Of a stretch of 64,000 nucleotides of DNA, positions 7,990 through 16,319 are shown piece after piece. Position numbers and translations under genes: made by a program. The notes below the pieces were generated by a model. That model saw nothing but the letters and a program-made list of their open reading frames with translations. It was not told the DNA's origin and did no database searches. The first letter of the stretch is position 1. The number at the start of each line of letters is the position of its first letter. The stretch comes from Marixanthomonas spongiae (lineage in GTDB: Bacteria > Bacteroidota > Bacteroidia > Flavobacteriales > Flavobacteriaceae). The stretch lies in contig NZ_QEHR01000001.1 of NCBI RefSeq assembly GCF_003095375.1, positions 485,541 through 549,540 of the forward strand. The letters are read 5' to 3'.

Positions 7990-8956
7990 TAAAGGAGCGA
8001 TTTCAGAATTTATTCAAAAATATTATTTGCATTTCAACGCTGCAGCTTTGGTAGATGCCGCCAAAGGCTACGAAGATCAATTGAACAACGGTGCTAAAAT
8101 GTTGGTATCGCTGGCCGGGGCGATGAGCACAGCCGAATTGGGCAAAATATTTGCTGAAATGATCCGCCAGGATAAAGTGCATATCATTTCTTGCACCGGT
8201 GCAAACTTAGAAGAAGATATTATGAATTTAGTGGCGCACAGTCACTACAAACGCGTACCGAATTACCGTGATTTAACCCCAAAAGATGAGTGGGATTTAC
8301 TGGAAAAAGGACTTAACCGAGTAACCGACACATGTATTCCTGAAGAAGAAGCTTTTCGAAGAATTCAAGAACACATAGTGAAGATTTGGAAAGAAGCCGA
8401 AGCCAATGGCGAACGCTATTTACCGCACGAATATATGTACAAATTACTTTTAAGTGGCGTGTTAGAAGAACATTACGAAATCGATTTAAAAGATTCTTGG
8501 ATGTATGCTGCTGCAGAAAAAAACCTGCCTATTGTTTGCCCAGGTTGGGAAGACAGCACCATGGGGAATATTTTTGCCAGTTACGTTTTAAAAGGTGAGC
8601 TGAAAGCTTCCACAATGAAAAGTGGTATTGAGTATATGACCTTTTTGGCAGATTGGTACACCGATAATTCAGAAAAAGGGATTGGTTTCTTCCAAATAGG
8701 CGGTGGTATTGCCGGTGATTTCCCTATTTGTGTCGTACCGATGTTGTATCAAGATATGGAACGCACCAACACGCCATTTTGGAGTTATTTTTGTCAAATT
8801 TCAGATTCTACAACCAGCTACGGAAGCTACTCAGGAGCGGTCCCAAACGAAAAAATCACATGGGGAAAACTGGATATTGACACACCAAAATTCATTATAG
8901 AAAGTGACGCTACTATTGTCGCCCCTTTAATTTTCGCATACCTGTTGGATATGTAA
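7979..8956 (+). CDS. Deoxyhypusine synthase-like protein, possible homospermidine synthase
   Basis: A 325-residue NAD-dependent deoxyhypusine-synthase-fold protein. Such enzymes take the aminobutyl group of spermidine, or use putrescine, to alkylate an amine through a lysine imine. The key motif SGAVPNEKITWGK keeps the catalytic lysine at position 297, matching the WGK lysine of eukaryotic DHS. Early glycine-rich stretches (SLAGAMS, SCTGANLEEDI) fit NAD binding. Bacteria lack eIF5A, so the family has other roles; homospermidine synthesis is known for DHS-derived enzymes. The ATG overlaps the end of speB by 11 nt (ATGAGTACTAA), placing it directly after putrescine formation. Confidence 0.8.
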   Translation: MSTNKGAISEFIQKYYLHFNAAALVDAAKGYEDQLNNGAKMLVSLAGAMSTAELGKIFAEMIRQDKVHIISCTGANLEEDIMNLVAHSHYKRVPNYRDLTPKDEWDLLEKGLNRVTDTCIPEEEAFRRIQEHIVKIWKEAEANGERYLPHEYMYKLLLSGVLEEHYEIDLKDSWMYAAAEKNLPIVCPGWEDSTMGNIFASYVLKGELKASTMKSGIEYMTFLADWYTDNSEKGIGFFQIGGGIAGDFPICVVPMLYQDMERTNTPFWSYFCQISDSTTSYGSYSGAVPNEKITWGKLDIDTPKFIIESDATIVAPLIFAYLLDM

Positions 8957-8959
8957 TCT

Positions 8960-10489
8960 ATGGAAAACAAAATTGAAAATATAGAATTAAAATTCTTAAC
9001 GCTTAAAGATTATGAAGCGTTAAAAAAGGCAACACTCCAGTCGTATGGCGGGTTGCCAAATTCCTATTGGAAAATTGAAGAAATTGGCAACTTAATTTCC
9101 CTTTTCCCCGAAGGCCAAGTGGTCATTATGGCCGATGGTGAAATTGCAGGTTGTGCCCTCTCGATTATTGTAGATTATGATACCATTGAAGACAATCACA
9201 CCTACGATGACATCACCAAAGACCCCACATTTAAAATTCATGACCCCAACGGCGATGTGCTTTACGGAATCGACGTATTTATCCATCCCGATTACCGCGG
9301 ACTTCGCTTAGGCCGCAGATTGTACGATTACCGAAAAGAACTGTGCGAAAACTTAAACCTGAAAAGCATTGTATTTGGTGGCCGAATGCCCAATTATCAC
9401 AAACACGCCGACACTATTTCGCCTAAAAAATATTTGGAAAAAGTACGGAGCAAAGAAATTGAAGATCCAGTACTTAACTTTCAATTGTCGAACGATTTCC
9501 ATCCGCTTCGGGTATTAAAAGGCTATTTGGAAGGCGACGCTGCATCGGGCGAATATGCGGTCTTAATGAAATGGGACAACATCTATTACACCAAACCCGA
9601 AAAAAAGCCCACCACAACCAAAAGCGTGGTGCGTTTAGGGCTTATACAGTGGCAAATGCGCTCGTATAACGGTATGGAAGACCTTATGCACCAAGTAGAA
9701 TATTTCATTGACAGTGTAGCTGGCTACCGAAGCGATTTTGCCGTGTTCCCCGAGTTTTTCAACGCTCCGCTTATGGCAGAATACAACCATTTGAGCGAAC
9801 CGGAAGCCATACGGGAACTGGCCACCCACACTGCTGAAATCACCGAACGGTTATCAAAACTTTCCATTTCGTACAACATTAATATCATTTCCGGAAGTAT
9901 GCCAGAAGTGGTAAACGACAAACTGTATAACGCAGGCTATTTATGCCGTCGCGACGGAAGCGTGGAACGCTATGAAAAACTGCACGTGACCCCTGATGAA
10001 GCAAAAGTTTGGGGCATGCAACAAGGCAGCACGCTTAAAACATTCGATACCGATTGCGGAAAAGTTGGAATACTGATCTGTTACGATTCTGAATTTCCTG
10101 AACTTTCACGGCTTTTGGCCGATGAAGGCATGGACATCTTATTTGTCCCTTTTTTAACCGATACCCAAAATGGTTATTCCAGAGTACGATTGTGTGCTCA
10201 AGCGCGTGCTATTGAAAACGAATGCTACGTGGCCATTGCCGGTAGTGTGGGTAACTTACCGAAAGTACACAATATGGACATTCAATATGCGCAATCGGCT
10301 GTGTTTACGCCTTGTGATTTTGCTTTTCCCAATAACGGTGTTAAAGCCGAAACCACCCCAAATACCGAAATGATCTTGGTTGCTGATGTAAATCTGGATT
10401 TATTACGGGAACTGCACACTTTTGGAGCTGTAAGAAATTTAAAGGATAGACGGAAGGATTTTTACATTCTAGATCGGGTAACCAAGTAA
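8960..10489 (+). CDS. GNAT acetyltransferase - nitrilase fusion protein
   Basis: A two-domain protein of 509 residues. The N-terminal half (about 8-205) is a GNAT domain with the acetyl-CoA loop in HPDYRGLRLGRRLYD. The C-terminal half (225-509) is a carbon-nitrogen hydrolase with the triad Glu265 (FPEFF), Lys340 (YEKLHV) and Cys374 (ICYDSEFPE). It starts 3 nt after the DHS-like gene, as the last member of the polyamine operon. The family is annotated widely in Bacteroidota without a settled substrate. From context it could acetylate and hydrolyse amine or amide derivatives of polyamines, possibly N-carbamoyl or N-acyl forms. That is inference only. Confidence 0.85.
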   Translation: MENKIENIELKFLTLKDYEALKKATLQSYGGLPNSYWKIEEIGNLISLFPEGQVVIMADGEIAGCALSIIVDYDTIEDNHTYDDITKDPTFKIHDPNGDVLYGIDVFIHPDYRGLRLGRRLYDYRKELCENLNLKSIVFGGRMPNYHKHADTISPKKYLEKVRSKEIEDPVLNFQLSNDFHPLRVLKGYLEGDAASGEYAVLMKWDNIYYTKPEKKPTTTKSVVRLGLIQWQMRSYNGMEDLMHQVEYFIDSVAGYRSDFAVFPEFFNAPLMAEYNHLSEPEAIRELATHTAEITERLSKLSISYNINIISGSMPEVVNDKLYNAGYLCRRDGSVERYEKLHVTPDEAKVWGMQQGSTLKTFDTDCGKVGILICYDSEFPELSRLLADEGMDILFVPFLTDTQNGYSRVRLCAQARAIENECYVAIAGSVGNLPKVHNMDIQYAQSAVFTPCDFAFPNNGVKAETTPNTEMILVADVNLDLLRELHTFGAVRNLKDRRKDFYILDRVTK

Positions 10490-10545
10490 ACCCTAAAAGA
10501 CTAAAATATTAAACTTCTATACATCCACTACAAAAAACCACAAAA

Positions 10546-10719
10546 TTATTCCTTGGATAAATCGAGAATAAAATCCTTCGATGTTAGGCAATATCCTATG
10601 AGAACCAAGAGAACGCAATAAAAGCAGATGGCTATAACGCCTATTAGCCCAGCGGAAATTATCGAGTAATTATATGGGTAAATATAGTAGTCTACTAAAC
10701 TTTTTAAGCTGGCCCGTGC
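10546..10719 (-). pseudogene. Possible remnant of a membrane-protein C-terminus
   Basis: In the 300-nt gap after the polyamine operon, the complementary strand has 57 open codons that lack any start codon. Translation gives a strongly hydrophobic helix (IISAGLIGVIAICFYCVLLV) followed by a charged tail (TSKDFILDLSKE) and a stop. This resembles the end of a membrane protein more than random AT-rich sequence, and a TGA precedes it. It may be a decayed gene fragment; chance is possible. Nothing else is visible in the gap. Confidence 0.25.
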
Positions 10720-10789
10720 TCAACTAAAAACTTATCTTTAATTTGTGCACCACAAGCCAAACACAAAACCGTAACCCATAAAAGACCTT

Positions 10790-12352
10790 ATGAGCCAAAA
10801 AATATCGCTTTTAATAGCAGTTCTCCTCTTGTTTTCGTGCCAAAAAAATGATGATGACGCAGATCAAACCATAGCTTTAGATGATATTGAAGTTCAGATC
10901 CAGAACCCTTTAAATTTTGAAAATGTTTTTCCGGGAGAAGAAGTGTATTTCAGAGGGGTTGTAAGTACAGATAAATCTTCAGACCTTACAAATTTAAAAG
11001 CCAGTTGGACCAGTGATAAAGACGGGTTGATTTTTGAAGATAATATAACTGAAGATGGTGAAACTTCATTTACTACTTCGACATTAAGCAAAAACATCCA
11101 TCATATTAAATTAAATATATTCAATGAGGTTGACTCCAGTATAAGTGATTCCATTGAAATTTACAACGCAATTAAGCTGTTCCCTATTGAAAAAACAGAT
11201 CATTCTTCTACCTTAACGTGGTCTTCCCTGAAAGACCCTCAATTTCAATCTTTCAAATTGTACAGGTCCAGGTATAAAAGCAACATATTACAAGGTGAGC
11301 CTATTTTTGTGACCACCAATATCGAGGATACTACATTTGTAGATACCACCGCTTTGTTAGGCGAAAAACACTTTTATAAAGTAGTCTTAAATAGAGCATC
11401 TCAAGCACCCGATAAATTTGAAAGCAATATAGAGTCCATCCAAACCGGAAAGTTTATAAAAAAAGATTATCCTATTCTTAAAATCGTAACAGATACAACT
11501 AGGAATTATGCTTATGGAATTGTAAACCTTCAAAGTATATATGACACCAATGGAACAGGATATGGGTTGATTTTTATTAACCTAAAAAACTTTTCTGTTG
11601 AAAACAGAATACTTCAAAATATTAGATTCAGTGATTTAGATATAGCGTCATCGGGAAATTATTTATATCTGGCAGCCAGAAGCAATACTGTATATAAAGT
11701 GAATTTAAACACTAAAAATTTAGAATCCACAATCACGTTGGCTAGAAGCGCCCATAAAATTGAAGTTGGTAACAACGGTAAATTGTATTATCACGTTACA
11801 CCACCTACAAGCGGTGCTACTGTGTTTAGAATTTATGATCTCGATAATAACATAAACCTGCCTTACCGTACCACTATTCCTGACGCTGACGCAAGTTTTA
11901 GTCATGGTGATTTTGAAATAGATGAAAACAACATCCTCTACCACGGTGAAAGCAACTCTTCTAGTTCAAAATTGTCAAAAATTGGCACAACAGACAATAC
12001 TTTCTCCCTTATTAATCAATGGGACAGCAATGATTATCAATCTGCCAAGATTGTTCTAAATAACAATAAATTGTACTGGAATCAATATTTGCTGGATTTA
12101 GATTTAAATATTCAAGGGACTTTTCAAAATAATTCCGGTGATATAAACATACAAGATGTTTCTCCAAATGGAGACACTGTGTTGGGGTGGCGAAATTTAT
12201 TTAATAGTAGCGACCAATCAATCATCAAAGAAATTCCAGCCATTTTTAACAGTGGTGTATTTATTAACAACTCGCAATTATTGCTTTATAAAATCGACGA
12301 CCCTCTTTATCAGCAGTATGAGAGCACTATTTATCTGTACAGCTTTGATTAA
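10790..12352 (+). CDS. Putative lipoprotein with beta-sandwich and propeller-like regions
   Basis: A 520-residue protein with a lipoprotein signal (LLIAVLLLFSC, Cys18) and an acidic stretch directly after the Cys, a pattern linked to surface export in Bacteroidota. Residues about 30-120 resemble a PKD/Ig-like sandwich and 125-220 a fibronectin type III-like domain (TDHSSTLTWSSL, YRSRY). The rest is repetitive beta structure reminiscent of a propeller (NYLYLAARSNTVYKVNLNT). Related lipoproteins carry similar architecture. Function is unknown; carbohydrate or protein binding at the cell surface is a guess. Confidence 0.8.
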   Translation: MSQKISLLIAVLLLFSCQKNDDDADQTIALDDIEVQIQNPLNFENVFPGEEVYFRGVVSTDKSSDLTNLKASWTSDKDGLIFEDNITEDGETSFTTSTLSKNIHHIKLNIFNEVDSSISDSIEIYNAIKLFPIEKTDHSSTLTWSSLKDPQFQSFKLYRSRYKSNILQGEPIFVTTNIEDTTFVDTTALLGEKHFYKVVLNRASQAPDKFESNIESIQTGKFIKKDYPILKIVTDTTRNYAYGIVNLQSIYDTNGTGYGLIFINLKNFSVENRILQNIRFSDLDIASSGNYLYLAARSNTVYKVNLNTKNLESTITLARSAHKIEVGNNGKLYYHVTPPTSGATVFRIYDLDNNINLPYRTTIPDADASFSHGDFEIDENNILYHGESNSSSSKLSKIGTTDNTFSLINQWDSNDYQSAKIVLNNNKLYWNQYLLDLDLNIQGTFQNNSGDINIQDVSPNGDTVLGWRNLFNSSDQSIIKEIPAIFNSGVFINNSQLLLYKIDDPLYQQYESTIYLYSFD

Positions 12353-12423
12353 TTGAATAGATTCCTAAAACGAGACATTTTATTTAGATTCAGTTACAAA
12401 ATAACACCTTGAACAAGAACCAT

Positions 12424-13845
12424 CTACAACTTCAGCTTATTGGCATTAAATTTATTTTCCTCAACTTTAAAAAACAATATTTCCCAAACCGCATACCCAA
12501 TTACCACGATATATTCCGTAGCTACCAACCAGAGGTTTTCTTTAAACCCATCGGGGCCGTATGCGCTATAACTCAGTATCACGGCTGCACTCCAAACCAC
12601 AGGGAATCGGTATTTGGTAAATAGACATAAGATTAAAGGTGTCGCAACATACCAAGGATGCACCGTCGTGGAAAGCAAGAAGTAAAATGAAACACCAAAG
12701 AGCATCGTCGTCATTAATTTGGGTAATGTTTCATTTCTTCGGAAAAAGGCAAGAACCAATAAAAAAGCCATCACGATTAGTGGCATTATTTTACCTACCG
12801 TACCAATAATATTCCATCCCACGGTTTGAAAACCAACCCAGCGGATGATGTAATACACACTGGCGTTAAACTCAAAATTTTGAAACCATAAGGCGATGGT
12901 TGCTGAAAAGTTCTGAAGAAATTCTGAAGAAAGGAATGGTAAGAAGGTCACCAATACTGTTAGCAAACAAACAGCATAAAATAAAATCAAATTTGTCATT
13001 CCGAATGGAATGAAACGTAATGAAAAATCTTTTTTGTTTTTTAGAAAGTAATTAAAAAATAGTGGTAAAAACAACAGCGGCAACAATTTAACTGAAACAG
13101 AAACACCTAACAATACAGCAGCCCAAAACCATTTTCCCTTGAATAACAAATACAATGCCCAGACCAAAAAGAACAGCATCACACCTTCAAAGTGCAGGTT
13201 TCCGGTGAGTTCAATAATGATAAACGGGTTCAGGAAATACCAGAAAATAGTATGTGGATTCAGATTCAGATTCTTTAACAGTTTTCTTCCGAAGTAAAAG
13301 ACTCCTACATCTGCCAAAATCATAATAATCCGTAATACTACGACCGAACCGAGAATACTGTTTTTACCAAAAAGAGCTGCGATTGCAAAGAACAATTGAT
13401 TAACCGGCGGGTAATTACTGAAATGACTGGCGTTTAGAGCGCCCATTCCGGCAATTAACTCACTGGCTTCGACTCCGTTCAACCATCTTGGTAAGCTCAG
13501 CAAGCCAGAGATACCTTCGGTGTACATTTCAGGAGTAAATAAATACGGATTTATCCCTTGCAACAACAGTCGCCCATCCCAGATAAAACGGTAAAAATCC
13601 TGTGACAGATTGGGGATTGCTATTAAAAACACCAATCGAAACGCAATTCCGAATCCGAACAGCACCCAAAAATTGCCTCTTGTGATTTGAATGAGTTTGT
13701 ATGCTAATAAGAATAAGGCTCCATACAGAGGAAGTAGCTTTGCAAAATTACTCCGGTGCAAATCGTACCCAAAACTGGCGTATAAAGCCACGCTTATGAC
13801 AGCGAAAAGCAAGGGTATTTTATATAGTTTTAGAAAACTCGACAC
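12424..13845 (-). CDS. Integral membrane GT-C-like glycosyltransferase (mannosyltransferase-like)
   Basis: A polytopic protein of 473 residues with about 11-12 hydrophobic helices. Motifs resemble lipid-linked-sugar GT-C enzymes: an acidic loop after the first helices (NLSQDFYRFIWDG), a periplasmic NYPPVNQ, and a later VSVKLLPLL helix. Such proteins transfer a sugar from a polyprenyl phosphate to a cell-surface glycan. The start codon is GTG, with no better in-frame ATG nearby. The polyprenyl-phosphate sugar synthase-like GT2 at 17803-18498 could provide its donor. Confidence 0.75.
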   Translation of the reverse strand: MSSFLKLYKIPLLFAVISVALYASFGYDLHRSNFAKLLPLYGALFLLAYKLIQITRGNFWVLFGFGIAFRLVFLIAIPNLSQDFYRFIWDGRLLLQGINPYLFTPEMYTEGISGLLSLPRWLNGVEASELIAGMGALNASHFSNYPPVNQLFFAIAALFGKNSILGSVVVLRIIMILADVGVFYFGRKLLKNLNLNPHTIFWYFLNPFIIIELTGNLHFEGVMLFFLVWALYLLFKGKWFWAAVLLGVSVSVKLLPLLFLPLFFNYFLKNKKDFSLRFIPFGMTNLILFYAVCLLTVLVTFLPFLSSEFLQNFSATIALWFQNFEFNASVYYIIRWVGFQTVGWNIIGTVGKIMPLIVMAFLLVLAFFRRNETLPKLMTTMLFGVSFYFLLSTTVHPWYVATPLILCLFTKYRFPVVWSAAVILSYSAYGPDGFKENLWLVATEYIVVIGYAVWEILFFKVEENKFNANKLKL

Positions 13846-13877
13846 CTATTTTATGATTGGTTTGAGAGCAAGGTACA

Positions 13878-13910
13878 AAACCTCAAAGGTTTTTAAAGCC
13901 TTTGAGGTTT
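13878..13910. repeat. 33-bp palindromic element, copy 1
   Basis: A 12-bp perfect inverted repeat AAACCTCAAAGG / CCTTTGAGGTTT around a 9-nt spacer, 33 bp in all. It shares length and outer sequence with copies at 18545, 24083 and 35257. It lies between the convergently read ends of one spacing and the start of the GT-C gene, and could also act as a terminator-like hairpin. Confidence 0.75.
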
Positions 13911-13923
13911 ATTGAATGTTGCC

Positions 13924-15048
13924 TTAATCTTGCCACTCTGCAATAAACAGATTGGTATCCCGAGTGCCACCGTTATTTCTATTGGATGAAAAAATCAAGT
14001 GTTTCCCATCGTTTGAGAAAACCGGAAAGGCATCAAAAGTTTTACCATGCGTAACCCTTTCGAGGTTCTTTCCATCGATATCGATTAAATATAAATTGAA
14101 CGGAAAGCCACGTTCTGCTTCAAAATTACTGCTGAAAAGTATTTTCTCGCCGCTGGGATGAAAAAACGGTGCCCAATTGGCATTTCCAAGATTGGTCAAT
14201 TGGCGCAGGTCGCTACCATCTGCATTGCAAATGTACAGTTCCATCTCGGTGGGTTGTACCAAGCCTTTTGCCAATAAGTCTTTGTATTCTTTTATTTCAG
14301 CATCTGTTTTGGGGCGCGATGAACGAAAAATTAATTTACTACCATCGGGTGAGAAAAATGCTCCTCCGTCATAACCTAATTCGTCTGTAATTTGCTTTAC
14401 CCCGCTTCCGTCCAGGTTCATGGTATATAGTTCCAGATCGCCGCTTCGGTCGCTGGTGAATACTATTTTATCGCCTTTTGGTGAAACGGTTGCTTCGGCA
14501 TCATAACCGGGTTCGTCGGTTAATTGAGCCGTGATGTTTCCTTCAAGATCGGCCACAAAAATATCGAAACTGTCATAGACCGGCCACACGTATTTTCCGT
14601 TGTTGCGCAGCGGAACTTCAGGACATTCTTCATCTTTTAAATGCGTGGACGCATATACAAAATGTTTGTTATCCGGCAAGAAATAAGCACAGGTCGTCCG
14701 TCCTTTTCCCGTACTAATCATAGGTGGTTGTTTGTCCTTAAACGTTTCATTGGCATTCATCAAGAACATTTGGTCGCATTGAACACCCCAACCTTTAAAA
14801 TTGGATTGAAAAATTAGTTGTTTGTCATCAAAACTCCAGTAGGCTTCGGCATTGTCACCGCCAAACGTTACCTGTCTGAGCGACTTAAAGTGTTTTTCTT
14901 CAGGGTAAATAAGACTGTCGTTTTGCTTTGAAATATCATTTTCAGAAGTTTCAGTTATAGCGTTGTCAGCATTGGGTTTTTTTTCTTCTGAAGTATTTTT
15001 ACATGAAATTAATAAGACGATAGTCATTAAAAGGGCAATAATTCTCAT
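13924..15048 (-). CDS. TolB-like beta-propeller lipoprotein
   Basis: A 374-residue lipoprotein (signal LLMTIVLLISC, Cys16) followed by a low-complexity acidic linker and a six- or seven-bladed PD40/WD40-like propeller. Repeated blade motifs are visible: SPKGDKIVFTSDRSGDLELY, SPDGSKLIFRSSR and NDGKHLIFSSNRN. TolB-type propellers usually bind proteins or peptidoglycan-linked partners; no enzyme motif is visible. The gene is divergent from the M28 peptidase with only 32 nt between starts, so the two probably share a regulatory region. Confidence 0.85.
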   Translation of the reverse strand: MRIIALLMTIVLLISCKNTSEEKKPNADNAITETSENDISKQNDSLIYPEEKHFKSLRQVTFGGDNAEAYWSFDDKQLIFQSNFKGWGVQCDQMFLMNANETFKDKQPPMISTGKGRTTCAYFLPDNKHFVYASTHLKDEECPEVPLRNNGKYVWPVYDSFDIFVADLEGNITAQLTDEPGYDAEATVSPKGDKIVFTSDRSGDLELYTMNLDGSGVKQITDELGYDGGAFFSPDGSKLIFRSSRPKTDAEIKEYKDLLAKGLVQPTEMELYICNADGSDLRQLTNLGNANWAPFFHPSGEKILFSSNFEAERGFPFNLYLIDIDGKNLERVTHGKTFDAFPVFSNDGKHLIFSSNRNNGGTRDTNLFIAEWQD

Positions 15049-15056
15049 AATTCAGT

Positions 15057-15064
15057 TACTTTTG
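15057..15064 (+). promoter_or_regulatory. Bacteroidetes -7 box upstream of the M28 peptidase
   Basis: TACTTTTG fits TAnnTTTG, 16 nt before the ATG. Any -33 element would lie inside the first codons of the divergent propeller gene. Confidence 0.45.
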
Positions 15065-15080
15065 TTGCAAAAATAAGGAT

Positions 15081-16319
15081 ATGCGCGCATTATTTATACT
15101 ATTTGTAACTACAATCGCCTTTTTTTCGTGCAAAGAAGAAAAGCGGAAACCGGTTTCCATGAAAGAAGACGTCACCATTCTGGCAGATGACACCTTCAAT
15201 GGCCGCCGCACGGGCACCGAAGGCGAACGAAAAGCAGCCGATTACATTATAAAACGGTTTAAAGACATCGGTTTGCAACCAAAAGGCTACAAAGGCCATT
15301 TCACTCAGACGTTTAGTTTTCGTGCGAGCAACGACCCGCATAAGGAAGCAGAGTTTACCTCGAAATCTGACAGCACCACAACCGGAACCAACGTTATTGG
15401 CTACATAGATAACCAAGCAGAAACTACCGTAATTATAGGGGCACATTACGACCACTTGGGAATGGGCGGCGAAGGTTCGTTGTACCGAGAAGGCAAAGCC
15501 ATCCACAACGGCGCTGATGACAATGCCAGCGGTGTTGCCGTGATGTTGAAACTTGCTGATTCGTTGATCACTTCAGCTCCAGCCAACAACCAAAACAATT
15601 ATCTTTTTATCGCATTTTCAGGCGAAGAAGAAGGGTTGTTGGGTTCTAATTATTTTGTAAAAAACCCAACTATTGACACTAAAAAAGTAAGCTATATGAT
15701 CAACATGGACATGGTGGGCCGGTTGAATGAAAAAAATACCTTGGCAGTTCACGGCGTGGGAACTTCGCCGGTTTTCAAACAGGTGCTTTTTGCCAATAAT
15801 GACGAAAACCTCAACATTGTGGAACACGAAAGCGGCGTGGGGCCTAGCGACCATACGTCGTTTTACTTGGCTGATATCCCGGTGCTGCACTTTTTTACGG
15901 GACAGCATGAGGATTATCACAAGCCCGGTGATGATGCCGAAAAATTGAATTACGAAGGAATGCGGAAAATTTTGAATTATATTTTTGCTATCATTTCAGA
16001 CTTAAACGATAACGGACAATTGACTTTCACCAAAACCAAAAATGAAAGCGAAGTAGTGCCCGACTTTAAAGTAACCTTGGGCGTAGTGCCCGATTATTTA
16101 TTTGATGGCGAAGGGATGCGCATTGACGGCGTGAGTGAAGACCGCCCCGCACAAAAAGCAGGGTTGCAGAAAGGCGATATCGTAAAAAGAATGGGCGAAC
16201 ACGACATAAGCGATATGATGAGCTATATGAAATCGCTTTCAAAATTTGAAAAAGGGGAAACCGCTATCGTTACTGTTGAAAGAGATGGTAAATTAATTGA
16301 AGCTAATGTTACTTTTTAA
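15081..16319 (+). CDS. M28-family aminopeptidase with PDZ domain
   Basis: A 412-residue exported zinc peptidase. The N-terminus has a lipobox (FVTTIAFFSC, Cys17), so it is probably a lipoprotein. Metal and catalytic residues of family M28 are present in order: GAHYDHLGMG, NGADDNASG, FSGEEEGLLGS, NMDMVGR and the late HHTSF-like PSDHTSF. A C-terminal PDZ domain (about 320-412, PAQKAGLQKGDIV) may guide substrates. The role is probably removal of N-terminal residues from peptides outside the cytoplasm. Its stop overlaps the convergent glycosyltransferase by 4 nt. Confidence 0.9.
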   Translation: MRALFILFVTTIAFFSCKEEKRKPVSMKEDVTILADDTFNGRRTGTEGERKAADYIIKRFKDIGLQPKGYKGHFTQTFSFRASNDPHKEAEFTSKSDSTTTGTNVIGYIDNQAETTVIIGAHYDHLGMGGEGSLYREGKAIHNGADDNASGVAVMLKLADSLITSAPANNQNNYLFIAFSGEEEGLLGSNYFVKNPTIDTKKVSYMINMDMVGRLNEKNTLAVHGVGTSPVFKQVLFANNDENLNIVEHESGVGPSDHTSFYLADIPVLHFFTGQHEDYHKPGDDAEKLNYEGMRKILNYIFAIISDLNDNGQLTFTKTKNESEVVPDFKVTLGVVPDYLFDGEGMRIDGVSEDRPAQKAGLQKGDIVKRMGEHDISDMMSYMKSLSKFEKGETAIVTVERDGKLIEANVTF

